Source: Comamonadaceae bacterium (GTDB lineage: Bacteria > Pseudomonadota > Gammaproteobacteria > Burkholderiales > Burkholderiaceae_C). From it: a stretch of 6,291 nt of DNA. The notes under the pieces were generated by a model, which saw nothing but the letters and a program-made list of their open reading frames with translations, had not been told where the DNA came from and did no database searches. Positions 1-5,680 of the stretch are shown here, in pieces; the stretch's first letter is position 1; each line of letters opens with the position of its first letter. The position numbers and the translations under genes were made by a program. The stretch lies in the NCBI GenBank assembly GCA_947374505.1, contig CANCCE010000161.1, forward strand, positions 1-6,291, written 5' to 3'.

Positions 1-461
1 CACAGCGACTCTTCGATGACATGACCCAGATTTGACGTTGTCAGCACCGCATACCAAGAGAAAATTTCGGCGATAAGAATCATGGGAACGACAGCGTGAG
101 ACACCATGATGCCAACCTGATTTTCAGTTGTCCGTGCAATGCCTCTAGAAAGCATGGCCCATTGCGCTACAAAACATAATTCTGCGATGGTGGCGACCGA
201 CCGCCCAACAACCACACTGGAAAGCCAAGAATCAATCAAGCACAAGCGCTGGATGTCGAATACCGGCAACACAGAACGATAGGCACATCCAAAGACATAA
301 CCGGCAGACAGAATGATCTGTACACGGATGGCCGCCCATGATGCGGGGTCGAATGATAGAGACCTGCGCCACAGGTGGGTTGCTGAGGCCGTCCATGCCA
401 TCACATTGATCAAGCTCACGGCGCAAAGCAATGCCCACCATGTCCATACAGACGTCGTCAT
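1..461 (-). CDS. Partial multi-pass membrane protein of unknown function (C-terminus outside window)
   Basis: An open minus-strand frame starts at the ATG at 461-459 and stays open for 153 codons to the left edge of the window, so the C-terminus is missing. A purine-rich stretch (GAGAAAGAAGAAGA) just upstream of the ATG can serve as ribosome binding site. The protein is strongly hydrophobic: likely membrane spans lie at about residues 5-27, 45-63, 82-106 and 116-140. It begins MTTSVWTWWALL and contains the segment IDSWLSSVVVGRSVATIAEL (about 76-95), followed by CFVAQWAM and later EIFSWYAVL. The fixed polar residues inside hydrophobic stretches, and the general look, suggest a conserved integral membrane protein, but I cannot name a family or function. 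It is transcribed divergently from the phosphodiesterase gene, and two inverted repeats lie in the shared intergenic region. Codon use resembles the neighbours. Confidence 0.72.
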   Translation of the reverse strand, partial: MTTSVWTWWALLCAVSLINVMAWTASATHLWRRSLSFDPASWAAIRVQIILSAGYVFGCAYRSVLPVFDIQRLCLIDSWLSSVVVGRSVATIAELCFVAQWAMLSRGIARTTENQVGIMVSHAVVPMILIAEIFSWYAVLTTSNLGHVIEESL

Positions 462-484
462 AGTCTTCTTCTTTCTCCGCAAAT

Positions 485-498
485 GGGTCAAGTGACCC
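485..498. repeat. Perfect 14-bp inverted repeat in the leader of the membrane-protein gene
   Basis: GGGTCA and TGACCC flank a 2-bp spacer (AG). The repeat sits 24-37 bp upstream of the minus-strand start codon at 461, between that start and the larger palindrome at 539-560. It could be a regulator half-site pair or a small hairpin in the leader RNA. It is not convincing as a terminator: the loop is only two bases, and no plus-strand gene ends in front of it. Confidence 0.4.
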
Positions 499-531
499 GT
501 GCTTTTTGCCTCTGCACTAGATCATTTTGAA

Positions 532-561
532 TTGATAAATAAACGATACATATCGTTTATA
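532..561 (+). promoter_or_regulatory. Candidate sigma-70 promoter overlapping the 22-bp palindrome
   Basis: A -35-like TTGATA (532-537, 5 of 6 to TTGACA) is followed after 18 bp by TTTATA (556-561, weak -10). The same TTTATA read on the minus strand is TATAAA, with a poor -35-like TTGTAC at 585-580, so the site could fire in either direction or both. The palindrome at 539-560 fills the spacer and reaches into the -10, which is where a repressor would block RNA polymerase. The hexamers alone are weak; the call rests mostly on this geometry. Confidence 0.3.
539..560. promoter_or_regulatory. Perfect 22-bp palindrome, probable transcription-factor operator
   Basis: The arms ATAAACGATA and TATCGTTTAT are perfectly complementary around a central CA; the eleventh pair outward (A/A) breaks the symmetry. 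Size and symmetry fit a dimeric helix-turn-helix repressor such as TetR, PadR or GntR types, but no regulator gene lies in the window to pair with it. It lies in the divergent region between the membrane-protein gene (starts at 461) and the phosphodiesterase gene (starts at 698), so it may control either or both. It does not match the Fur consensus well. Confidence 0.55.
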
Positions 562-636
562 CGCTTTTAATGCATTGGCGTACAACAAATTAATTGCAAG
601 AGATGGTGATGCCTGCTGAGTTCTGGCGTCTCAAAA

Positions 637-654
637 TTGCCATCAAGATTTCAT
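637..654 (+). promoter_or_regulatory. Weak Pho-box-like direct repeat upstream of the phosphodiesterase
   Basis: TTGCCAT (637-643) and ATTTCAT (648-654) each match the PhoB half-site CTGTCAT at 5 of 7 positions and start exactly 11 bp apart with a 4-bp linker, the geometry of a Pho box. A poor -10-like TAAGGT (665-670) begins 10 bp after the second heptamer, which would put transcription start near 677, a short leader before the ribosome binding site at 687-690. The sequence match is weak, and the call leans on the clear Pho box before the next operon. Confidence 0.3.
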
Positions 655-686
655 GAAACATCGCTAAGGTTGAGTTCCTTATTTGT

Positions 687-690
687 GGAG
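687..690 (+). promoter_or_regulatory. Shine-Dalgarno GGAG that selects the TTG start at 698
   Basis: GGAG ends 7 bases before the TTG at 698, ideal spacing. The alternative in-frame TTG at 683 lies upstream of this site and has only a distant AAGG (666-669), 13 bases away. The downstream TTG also gives a cleaner signal peptide (MRSFSTTALL...). Confidence 0.65.
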
Positions 691-697
691 TTTTATT

Positions 698-1954
698 TTG
701 AGATCTTTTTCTACGACTGCATTGTTGGTTGCCGTGAGCTGTTGGGGCGGGTTGTCGTGCGCCGTATTGGCGCAGGCGAACCCCGTCGCAAACACAACAA
801 AACCATTGGTCATCTTGGTCAGTCTGGATGGGTTCAAGCCAGCCTATGTATCTGAAGCGGAAACACCTCATTTGTTCCATTTGGCCCAGCAGGGCTCTCA
901 GGCTAAGGGTTTGATTTCAGCTTTTCCATCGTTGACGTTCCCCAATCATGTGACGCTGGTGACGGGCCAAACACCGGACCACCACGGTATTGTGAACAAC
1001 ACCATGACAGATTCTGCGACGACTCAGCGTTTCACGCTCGGCTCGCGCGAAGCCGTTGAGAATCCGATGTGGTGGCAAGAAGCTCGTCCTTTGTGGGTGA
1101 CTTTGAGGCAGCAGGGAAAGATCGCCTCCACGTTGTTTTGGCCCGGATCTGAGACGCCCATTCAAGGCATGATGCCCAACGATTGGTTGCGTTACAACCA
1201 TGACATGACGCATCAGGCTCGTCTGGAAACTTTGTTGGGCTGGCTGTCACGCACTGAAGCGCAGCGACCGGATTTTGTGACGCTGTATTTTTCAGACGTT
1301 GATTCTGCTGGGCACAGCGCTGGACCTGACAGCGAAGCCGTGCGGTCAGCCACCCGAAAAGTGGATCAATCCATCGGTCATTTGGTGGAGACACTGAAGC
1401 AGCGCGATCTATGGACCCGGACGACGTTGGTGATCGTGTCAGACCACGGCATGGCTTCAGCGCCTCCTCAAAAAGTGATTCAAGTCAAAACGGCTTTAGC
1501 CGCATTCCCTGATGCAAGCTGGGAGTGGTTGGGTGCTACGGCAGGGGTTCGCCTGAACGGGGAGCCGATACAAGATGTGATGACAGCGTTGTCAACGCTG
1601 TCACATGTGGCTTGCTGGCCCAAGGCATTGCTACCCGCACGATTTCGTTTCGGTAGCCACCGCCGGATTCCCGATATTGTTTGTTTGTCGGATGTCGGTT
1701 ACAGCGTTTCCGACAACCCCGAGCGCAAAGGCCCTTTGGGTCAGCATGGCTATGACCCGGAGCTGACCGACATGCATGGCATTTTGATTGTGTCAGGCCC
1801 CCACATTCGCCAAGCGCAACTCGGACTGGTCAACAACCTCGAGGTGTATGGGCTGCTGGTCAACCTATTGAATGTTCAAGGTGAAAAAAACGATGGTGAA
1901 AACACCTTGTCACCGCTTGTCCTTGAACCAGCCTCAGCGGCAGGCATGCCCTGA
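698..1954 (+). CDS. Secreted type I phosphodiesterase / nucleotide pyrophosphatase (NPP family)
   Basis: This is an alkaline-phosphatase-superfamily enzyme expected to hydrolyse phosphodiester or pyrophosphate bonds (nucleotides, phosphodiesters) outside the cytoplasm using two metal ions, normally zinc. From the TTG at 698 it is 418 residues, a normal length. A signal peptide covers residues 1-27, with likely cleavage after AQA. Family motifs are complete: the metal ligand D44 in VSLDGF; the nucleophile T80 in FPSLTFPNH; PDHHGIVNN (93-101); D202 and H206 in SDVDSAGHSAGPDS; D249-H250 in SDHGMA; and H350 in GQHGYD. The spacing of these residues closely follows the structurally known Xanthomonas NPP as I recall it (D54, T90, D210, H214, D257/H258, H363). 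The gene is followed after 112 bp by the exbD-tonB-receptor-exbB operon on the same strand, with no obvious terminator between. The exact substrate cannot be read from sequence; the superfamily also includes monoesterases and phosphonate hydrolases. A lipoprotein signal is unlikely. Confidence 0.93.
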   Translation: MRSFSTTALLVAVSCWGGLSCAVLAQANPVANTTKPLVILVSLDGFKPAYVSEAETPHLFHLAQQGSQAKGLISAFPSLTFPNHVTLVTGQTPDHHGIVNNTMTDSATTQRFTLGSREAVENPMWWQEARPLWVTLRQQGKIASTLFWPGSETPIQGMMPNDWLRYNHDMTHQARLETLLGWLSRTEAQRPDFVTLYFSDVDSAGHSAGPDSEAVRSATRKVDQSIGHLVETLKQRDLWTRTTLVIVSDHGMASAPPQKVIQVKTALAAFPDASWEWLGATAGVRLNGEPIQDVMTALSTLSHVACWPKALLPARFRFGSHRRIPDIVCLSDVGYSVSDNPERKGPLGQHGYDPELTDMHGILIVSGPHIRQAQLGLVNNLEVYGLLVNLLNVQGEKNDGENTLSPLVLEPASAAGMP

Positions 1955-1982
1955 CTTGAAAGAAAAATCTCAACCACAAAGT

Positions 1983-1989
1983 CAGTCAC
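1983..1989 (+). promoter_or_regulatory. Possible upstream PhoB half-site in helical phase
   Basis: CAGTCAC differs at one position from the two CCGTCAC heptamers of the Pho box downstream and starts exactly 22 bp (two turns) before the first of them. The intermediate position (1994-2000) has no half-site. It could be an accessory PhoB contact; the short motif may also be chance. Confidence 0.3.
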
Positions 1990-2004
1990 TGAAATCAAGT
2001 CAAA

Positions 2005-2022
2005 CCGTCACGGCACCGTCAC
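2005..2022 (+). promoter_or_regulatory. Pho box (PhoB binding site) upstream of the exbD-tonB-receptor-exbB operon
   Basis: CCGTCAC-GGCA-CCGTCAC is two identical heptamers with a 4-bp linker and an 11-bp period. This is the layout of the PhoB site, with consensus half-site CTGTCAT/C and AT-biased linker. Each half matches at 6 of 7 positions, counting the final C as the allowed pyrimidine; the linker is GC-richer than usual. The site ends 44 bp before the exbD start codon and is placed so that it replaces a -35 element: a -10-like hexamer starts 10 bp downstream, as in PhoB-activated promoters. This predicts induction by phosphate starvation. Confidence 0.62.
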
Positions 2023-2032
2023 TTTATGTTTT

Positions 2033-2038
2033 TAACAT
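2033..2038 (+). promoter_or_regulatory. Candidate -10 element of the PhoB-dependent promoter
   Basis: TAACAT matches TATAAT at 4 of 6 positions and starts 10 bp after the Pho box. The surrounding 2023-2050 stretch is strongly AT-rich compared with the flanking coding DNA. Transcription would begin near 2045, leaving a leader of roughly 20 bases before exbD. Confidence 0.42.
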
Positions 2039-2066
2039 TTACATAAATTAACACGCAAGATACGAC

Positions 2067-2477
2067 ATGAGCCGCTGGCCTGACGCACCGATCAAAAAAC
2101 CCCGCATTGAAATCATTCCGATGATTGACGTGATGATGTTTCTGTTGGTCTTTTTTGTACTCATCAGCCTCAATGTCATTCCTGCGCTGGGTCTGAAAAC
2201 CAAACTTCCGCAGTCCTCGCAAGCCAAGGAGGATCATCCGCCACTGCGCGTTGTGATCACCTTGCCCAAAGGCGAGGGCATTCAAGTTGAAGGTGAAGCA
2301 ACGACTTTGAGCGCGCTGGCGGGCAAGCTGGAAACCAAGCGTTTGAGCAGCGGACGCATGCTTTCTGTCTTGATCAATGGTGATGAATCGGTCGAACTGC
2401 AGCGCTTGATCGACGTGATGGATTCACTCAAAGCCAGTGGCTTTGACAACTTATCCATTGCAGCCCGAAAACGCTGA
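2067..2477 (+). CDS. exbD: ExbD-type TonB energy-transduction protein
   Basis: This inner-membrane protein partners ExbB to form the proton-driven motor that energises TonB. At 136 residues it has the usual ExbD/TolR size: a short cytoplasmic N-terminus, one membrane helix (about 17-42) and a periplasmic domain (about 45-136). The signature IIPMIDVMMFLLVFFV contains D21, which corresponds to the essential proton-carrying Asp25 of E. coli ExbD. ExbD rather than TolR is favoured because tonB and a TonB-dependent receptor follow directly. The ribosome binding site is weak (AAGA at 2057-2060), although this is the first gene after the putative PhoB promoter. The stop codon is 15 bases before the tonB ATG, so the two are translated from one transcript. 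The partner exbB lies at the other end of the operon, not adjacent as is common. Confidence 0.92.
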   Translation: MSRWPDAPIKKPRIEIIPMIDVMMFLLVFFVLISLNVIPALGLKTKLPQSSQAKEDHPPLRVVITLPKGEGIQVEGEATTLSALAGKLETKRLSSGRMLSVLINGDESVELQRLIDVMDSLKASGFDNLSIAARKR

Positions 2478-2492
2478 TTGGCGTCGCGATCC

Positions 2493-3224
2493 ATGCAAAC
2501 GCTTTACAGACAGCGCGAATTGATAGGCGGCACAAGTGCTGCGGTCATGCTGGGTGCACTTCTGCTGGTACTGGCTGCGCCAGTGATGGAAAAGACCCTC
2601 ATGGCGGCAGTCGAAGTGACCCGTTTGCAATTGAGTGAGCCGGAGCCCGAAAGCAACGTCGTCCAGGACCAGCCGAAACCGATCACCAGCATCAGACCTC
2701 CCCCCGCCGCAACCCTGCCAGCGCCAAGCCAATCGTCCTTCAAAGCCGATGTGCCAAGTCCCACGTCGGTTGTCGCGCCCGTGGTCTCAAAAGCCGTTTC
2801 GACAGACGCTGGGCCGAGCGCAGCGGTCAGCCCCCTGGCTCTGCCACAGACGCCACCGACCAAAGTGGTCGAACCGCCTCGCCAGTCACCGCCGCCAGCA
2901 GTATCGCAAACGGTGGCTCAGACGGAGCGCTACGAAGCACAAATTTTGCGTTACCTCGAATCCGTCAAACGCTACCCCTCGAGCCGGGAAGCGCGTCAGA
3001 CGCGACCCTCGGGGATTGTCACGGTTTGGTTTGATTTGTCACGTGCGGGCCAAGTGCTGGAGGCTGGCATTGAAAAAAGTTCGAACTCTTCGCTACTCGA
3101 CGCAGTAGCACTCAAAACAGTTCGCACCGGAAATTTCCCCGTTTACCCGGAGGGAGTTTTTGCCAATGCCGACAAGCATCGCTTTTCTGCCCACCTCAGC
3201 TACGAACTGAAAACGACAGAGTAA
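2493..3224 (+). CDS. tonB: TonB energy-transducing protein
   Basis: TonB spans the periplasm and transfers energy from ExbB/ExbD to outer-membrane receptors. From the ATG at 2493 it is 243 residues. It has a short cytoplasmic N-terminus, one membrane anchor (about 11-32) and a long proline-rich linker (about 48-140, with EPEPE, PKP, PPP and PPPAV). The C-terminal TonB domain (about 145-240) has YLESVKRYPSSREAR, GIVTVWFDLSRAGQV and SSNSSLLDAVALKTV, which match the conserved pattern of this domain. A TTG directly after the exbD stop (2478) is an alternative start adding five residues; I prefer the ATG, although neither has a strong ribosome site. The anchor has S15 but M19 where E. coli TonB has His20 of the SxxxH motif. 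The receptor gene follows after 18 bases, suggesting that this TonB is dedicated to it. Confidence 0.93.
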   Translation: MQTLYRQRELIGGTSAAVMLGALLLVLAAPVMEKTLMAAVEVTRLQLSEPEPESNVVQDQPKPITSIRPPPAATLPAPSQSSFKADVPSPTSVVAPVVSKAVSTDAGPSAAVSPLALPQTPPTKVVEPPRQSPPPAVSQTVAQTERYEAQILRYLESVKRYPSSREARQTRPSGIVTVWFDLSRAGQVLEAGIEKSSNSSLLDAVALKTVRTGNFPVYPEGVFANADKHRFSAHLSYELKTTE

Positions 3225-3242
3225 TTTTTTAACTTGGAGTAA

Positions 3243-5669
3243 ATGATGACCTTGACAAACAAAGCTTTCAACCTGCGACCGCATGCCATCATGTTGGCCT
3301 TGCTGACGATCGGTGTCATGCCTGGCGCTCTGGCTCAAACCAGCACCAACGTGGGGACAGTGAGCGTCACCGGCGAAGGTGACAAACTCGGTAACGGCTT
3401 GATGATTGAAGAAGAATCCACAAAAAGCAAAAGCACCGTCACGCGAGCCGCCATGGAGAAAGTGGCACCGACAAGCAATCCCTTTCAATTGCTCGAACTC
3501 GCCCCCGGCGTCAGCTCTTACAACGTCGATGCCACGGGGCTGTTCGGTGGTCAGTTGAAGGTTCGCGGCTTCAACAGCGATCAGTTGGGTTTCACCATCA
3601 ATGGTGCGCCGGTCAATGACTCGGGTAACTTCGCCGTCTACCCGCAGGAATACACCGACACAGAGAACCTCTGCGAAATTTTCGTCACTCAAGGGTCGGC
3701 AGACACTGAGTCTCCGCACGTGGGCGCTTCAGGCGGCAACGTCGGCATGGTCACTTGCGAGCCAACAGACGTCAGACGCGGTCGGGTTTCACAGACCTTG
3801 GGCCAAAACAATTTGTCGCGTACTTTTATGCGTATAGATACCGGCAAGCTTGGTGACTTCAAGGCTTTCGTTTCTGCATCGAAGACGACAGCAGACAAAT
3901 GGAAGGGCCAGGGCGGTGCCGACAGAGAACACGTGGATGCGGGCTGGGCCTGGAATCTGAGTCGCGACACTTCTTTCAGCGGCAGCCTGCTCTACAACAA
4001 AGCCCTGAATAACAACTTCTTGTCTTTGACCAAAGCTGAATATGCGGCCAATGGCCCGAACTTCGATTATTCAGGTGTCGTCCCTCAGCACGTGGCCCCT
4101 GGTGCTGGTGCTCAGTCTGATTCCAGCACTGCAAATTTCGGTACGTCGTCATACAGTACGTCGCAGCCAGTCAGAACGGTCATGCCTTTCTATGGGTACG
4201 CACTCAACCCTTTTGAAAATTACCTGCTCACAACGCGTCTGGCAACCAAGGTCAACGATACATTGACCTTGTCGGCCGAGCCCTACTTCTGGAGCGGCTA
4301 CGGCACGGGTGGCGTGCAACAAACATCGATCGGTGAAACCTCCGGCAGCAACCGGCTGGGTGGTGGTATCAGCGACATCAATAAAGACGGTGACACGCTG
4401 GACACCGTTGGTGTTTACCGCGGCAGTGTCACAAAAACCAGCCGCCCCGGTATCACTTTCAAGGCCAACTGGAATTATGACAACCATCGCGTCCTGGCCG
4501 GCTACTGGATGGAGCGTGCCGAGCACAAGCAGACCGCGCCAGCCACCACGGTGGACAACAACGGCAACATCACTGACATCTGGCTGAGTAATTCAGCTGA
4601 CCTGCTGAAACGAGCTGACGGCACGCTGTACCAAAACCGCGACTGGCTGACCATCAACAAAGCCACCTCACTGTTTGCTCAGGACACCATTTCGCTGATG
4701 AATGGTCGCCTTGACGTCACGCCGGCAGTCCGCATGCCGAGCATCAAGCGCGACTTCACCAATAACGCCAGCGAAGGGTCTGCAAGCGGCGCCACTTACA
4801 ACGTTCAGCGCACTTACGACGATGTCTTGCCCAGCTTGGGTGGCCGCTTCAAGATCGATGATCGATTCCAGCTGTTTGGCAATGTGACCAAGAACATGCG
4901 TGCACCGTCGAATTTTGCGTTGAGTGCCGCGGTGACAGGCGGGACGATTGTCAATGGCGTGCTGACCGGCAATACCCTGAACATCAATGATTCCGTGCAA
5001 AAGGAAACCTCTGTGAGCACAGAAGGCGGACTTCGCTACACGGGCGAGACTTTCAATGCATCTGCCACGCTGTTCAACACGAACTTCAATAACCGCATTG
5101 CAACCTCCTACGATCCGATCACTGCCACCACCCGGGATTACAACGTTGGTGATGTTCAAATGCGCGGTATTGAAGCTGAAATTGGCACCAAGCCCATCGG
5201 CGGCATGAGCTACTACAGCTCCCTGACGCTCAACGACAGCAAGCTGCAGAGCGACTACAGAAACGCCGCAAGCACCACTCTGGCGACCACGGGTAAGAAG
5301 TTGCCAGACATGCCTTCCGCTATGTTGGCCGCGTCGGTGCAGTACAGCACCGGCCCTTACCTGGTCGCATTGTCAGGAAAATACACCAGCCGCGTGTACT
5401 CGACTCTGATGAACGATGAGCAAATACCGGGTTACACCACATTCAACTTGAATGCGGCCTACAGAATGGCGTCTTCTACATTCTTTAAGAACACGACGTT
5501 GCGCTTGAACATGTCCAATATCTTCGACAAGCGTTACCTGGTCCTGAACCAAGGCAGCGGCTCCAGCATCACGACCACAGTCGACGCCACCAAGGCGGGT
5601 TCAGGTCTGCCGACTTACTACGTCAGCGCACCGCGTTTTGCCAGCGTGACACTCAGCACCGATTTCTAA
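3243..5669 (+). CDS. TonB-dependent outer-membrane receptor
   Basis: This is an 808-residue ligand-gated outer-membrane transporter. A signal peptide (1-31, cleavage after ALA) is followed by a TonB box-like TVSVTG (39-44). The plug domain (about 60-175) includes LLELAPGVSSYNVD, KVRGFNSDQLGFTINGAPVND and VGASGGNVGMV. The 22-stranded barrel ends in the motif NIFDKRYL (759-766) and a terminal phenylalanine, typical for outer-membrane assembly. Only two cysteines remain in the mature protein, C144 and C172, both in the plug and likely to form a disulfide. A DINKDGDTLD segment (378-387) resembles a calcium-binding loop. GGAG at 3236-3239 precedes two consecutive ATGs (3243, 3246); the second has better spacing (6 bases) and may be the true start. 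The substrate is unknown. A Pho box before the operon and the upstream phosphodiesterase suggest a phosphorus-containing ligand rather than a siderophore. No frameshift or truncation is seen. Confidence 0.95.
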   Translation: MMTLTNKAFNLRPHAIMLALLTIGVMPGALAQTSTNVGTVSVTGEGDKLGNGLMIEEESTKSKSTVTRAAMEKVAPTSNPFQLLELAPGVSSYNVDATGLFGGQLKVRGFNSDQLGFTINGAPVNDSGNFAVYPQEYTDTENLCEIFVTQGSADTESPHVGASGGNVGMVTCEPTDVRRGRVSQTLGQNNLSRTFMRIDTGKLGDFKAFVSASKTTADKWKGQGGADREHVDAGWAWNLSRDTSFSGSLLYNKALNNNFLSLTKAEYAANGPNFDYSGVVPQHVAPGAGAQSDSSTANFGTSSYSTSQPVRTVMPFYGYALNPFENYLLTTRLATKVNDTLTLSAEPYFWSGYGTGGVQQTSIGETSGSNRLGGGISDINKDGDTLDTVGVYRGSVTKTSRPGITFKANWNYDNHRVLAGYWMERAEHKQTAPATTVDNNGNITDIWLSNSADLLKRADGTLYQNRDWLTINKATSLFAQDTISLMNGRLDVTPAVRMPSIKRDFTNNASEGSASGATYNVQRTYDDVLPSLGGRFKIDDRFQLFGNVTKNMRAPSNFALSAAVTGGTIVNGVLTGNTLNINDSVQKETSVSTEGGLRYTGETFNASATLFNTNFNNRIATSYDPITATTRDYNVGDVQMRGIEAEIGTKPIGGMSYYSSLTLNDSKLQSDYRNAASTTLATTGKKLPDMPSAMLAASVQYSTGPYLVALSGKYTSRVYSTLMNDEQIPGYTTFNLNAAYRMASSTFFKNTTLRLNMSNIFDKRYLVLNQGSGSSITTTVDATKAGSGLPTYYVSAPRFASVTLSTDF

Positions 5670-5680
5670 GGATTCCAGTC

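Noticed and set aside
539..560. Fur box reading of the 22-bp palindrome
   Set aside because: The arms share only short AT-rich stretches with the Fur consensus, and the CG steps within the arms do not fit; another regulator is more likely.
683..697. Upstream TTG (683) as start of the phosphodiesterase
   Set aside because: Poor ribosome binding site spacing, and the good GGAG at 687-690 lies downstream of it; the TTG at 698 fits better.
756..760. Lipoprotein signal (LSC) in the phosphodiesterase signal peptide
   Set aside because: Residues before C21 (G-L-S) do not form a good lipobox, and a normal AQA cleavage site follows at residue 27.
1955..2004. Rho-independent terminator between the phosphodiesterase and exbD
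   Set aside because: No GC-rich hairpin followed by a T-run was found; readthrough into the operon remains possible.
2037..2048. Small palindrome ATTTA-CA-TAAAT near the exbD promoter
   Set aside because: Only five-base AT arms in an AT-rich stretch; easily due to chance.
3093..3719. 208-codon minus-strand open frame opposite the tonB end and receptor start
   Set aside because: It lies antisense to well-supported tonB and receptor coding sequence, shows no recognisable domain, and is explained by the codon bias of the real genes.
4668..5159. 163-codon minus-strand open frame inside the receptor
   Set aside because: Antisense shadow of the receptor barrel; composition and lack of motifs give no support.
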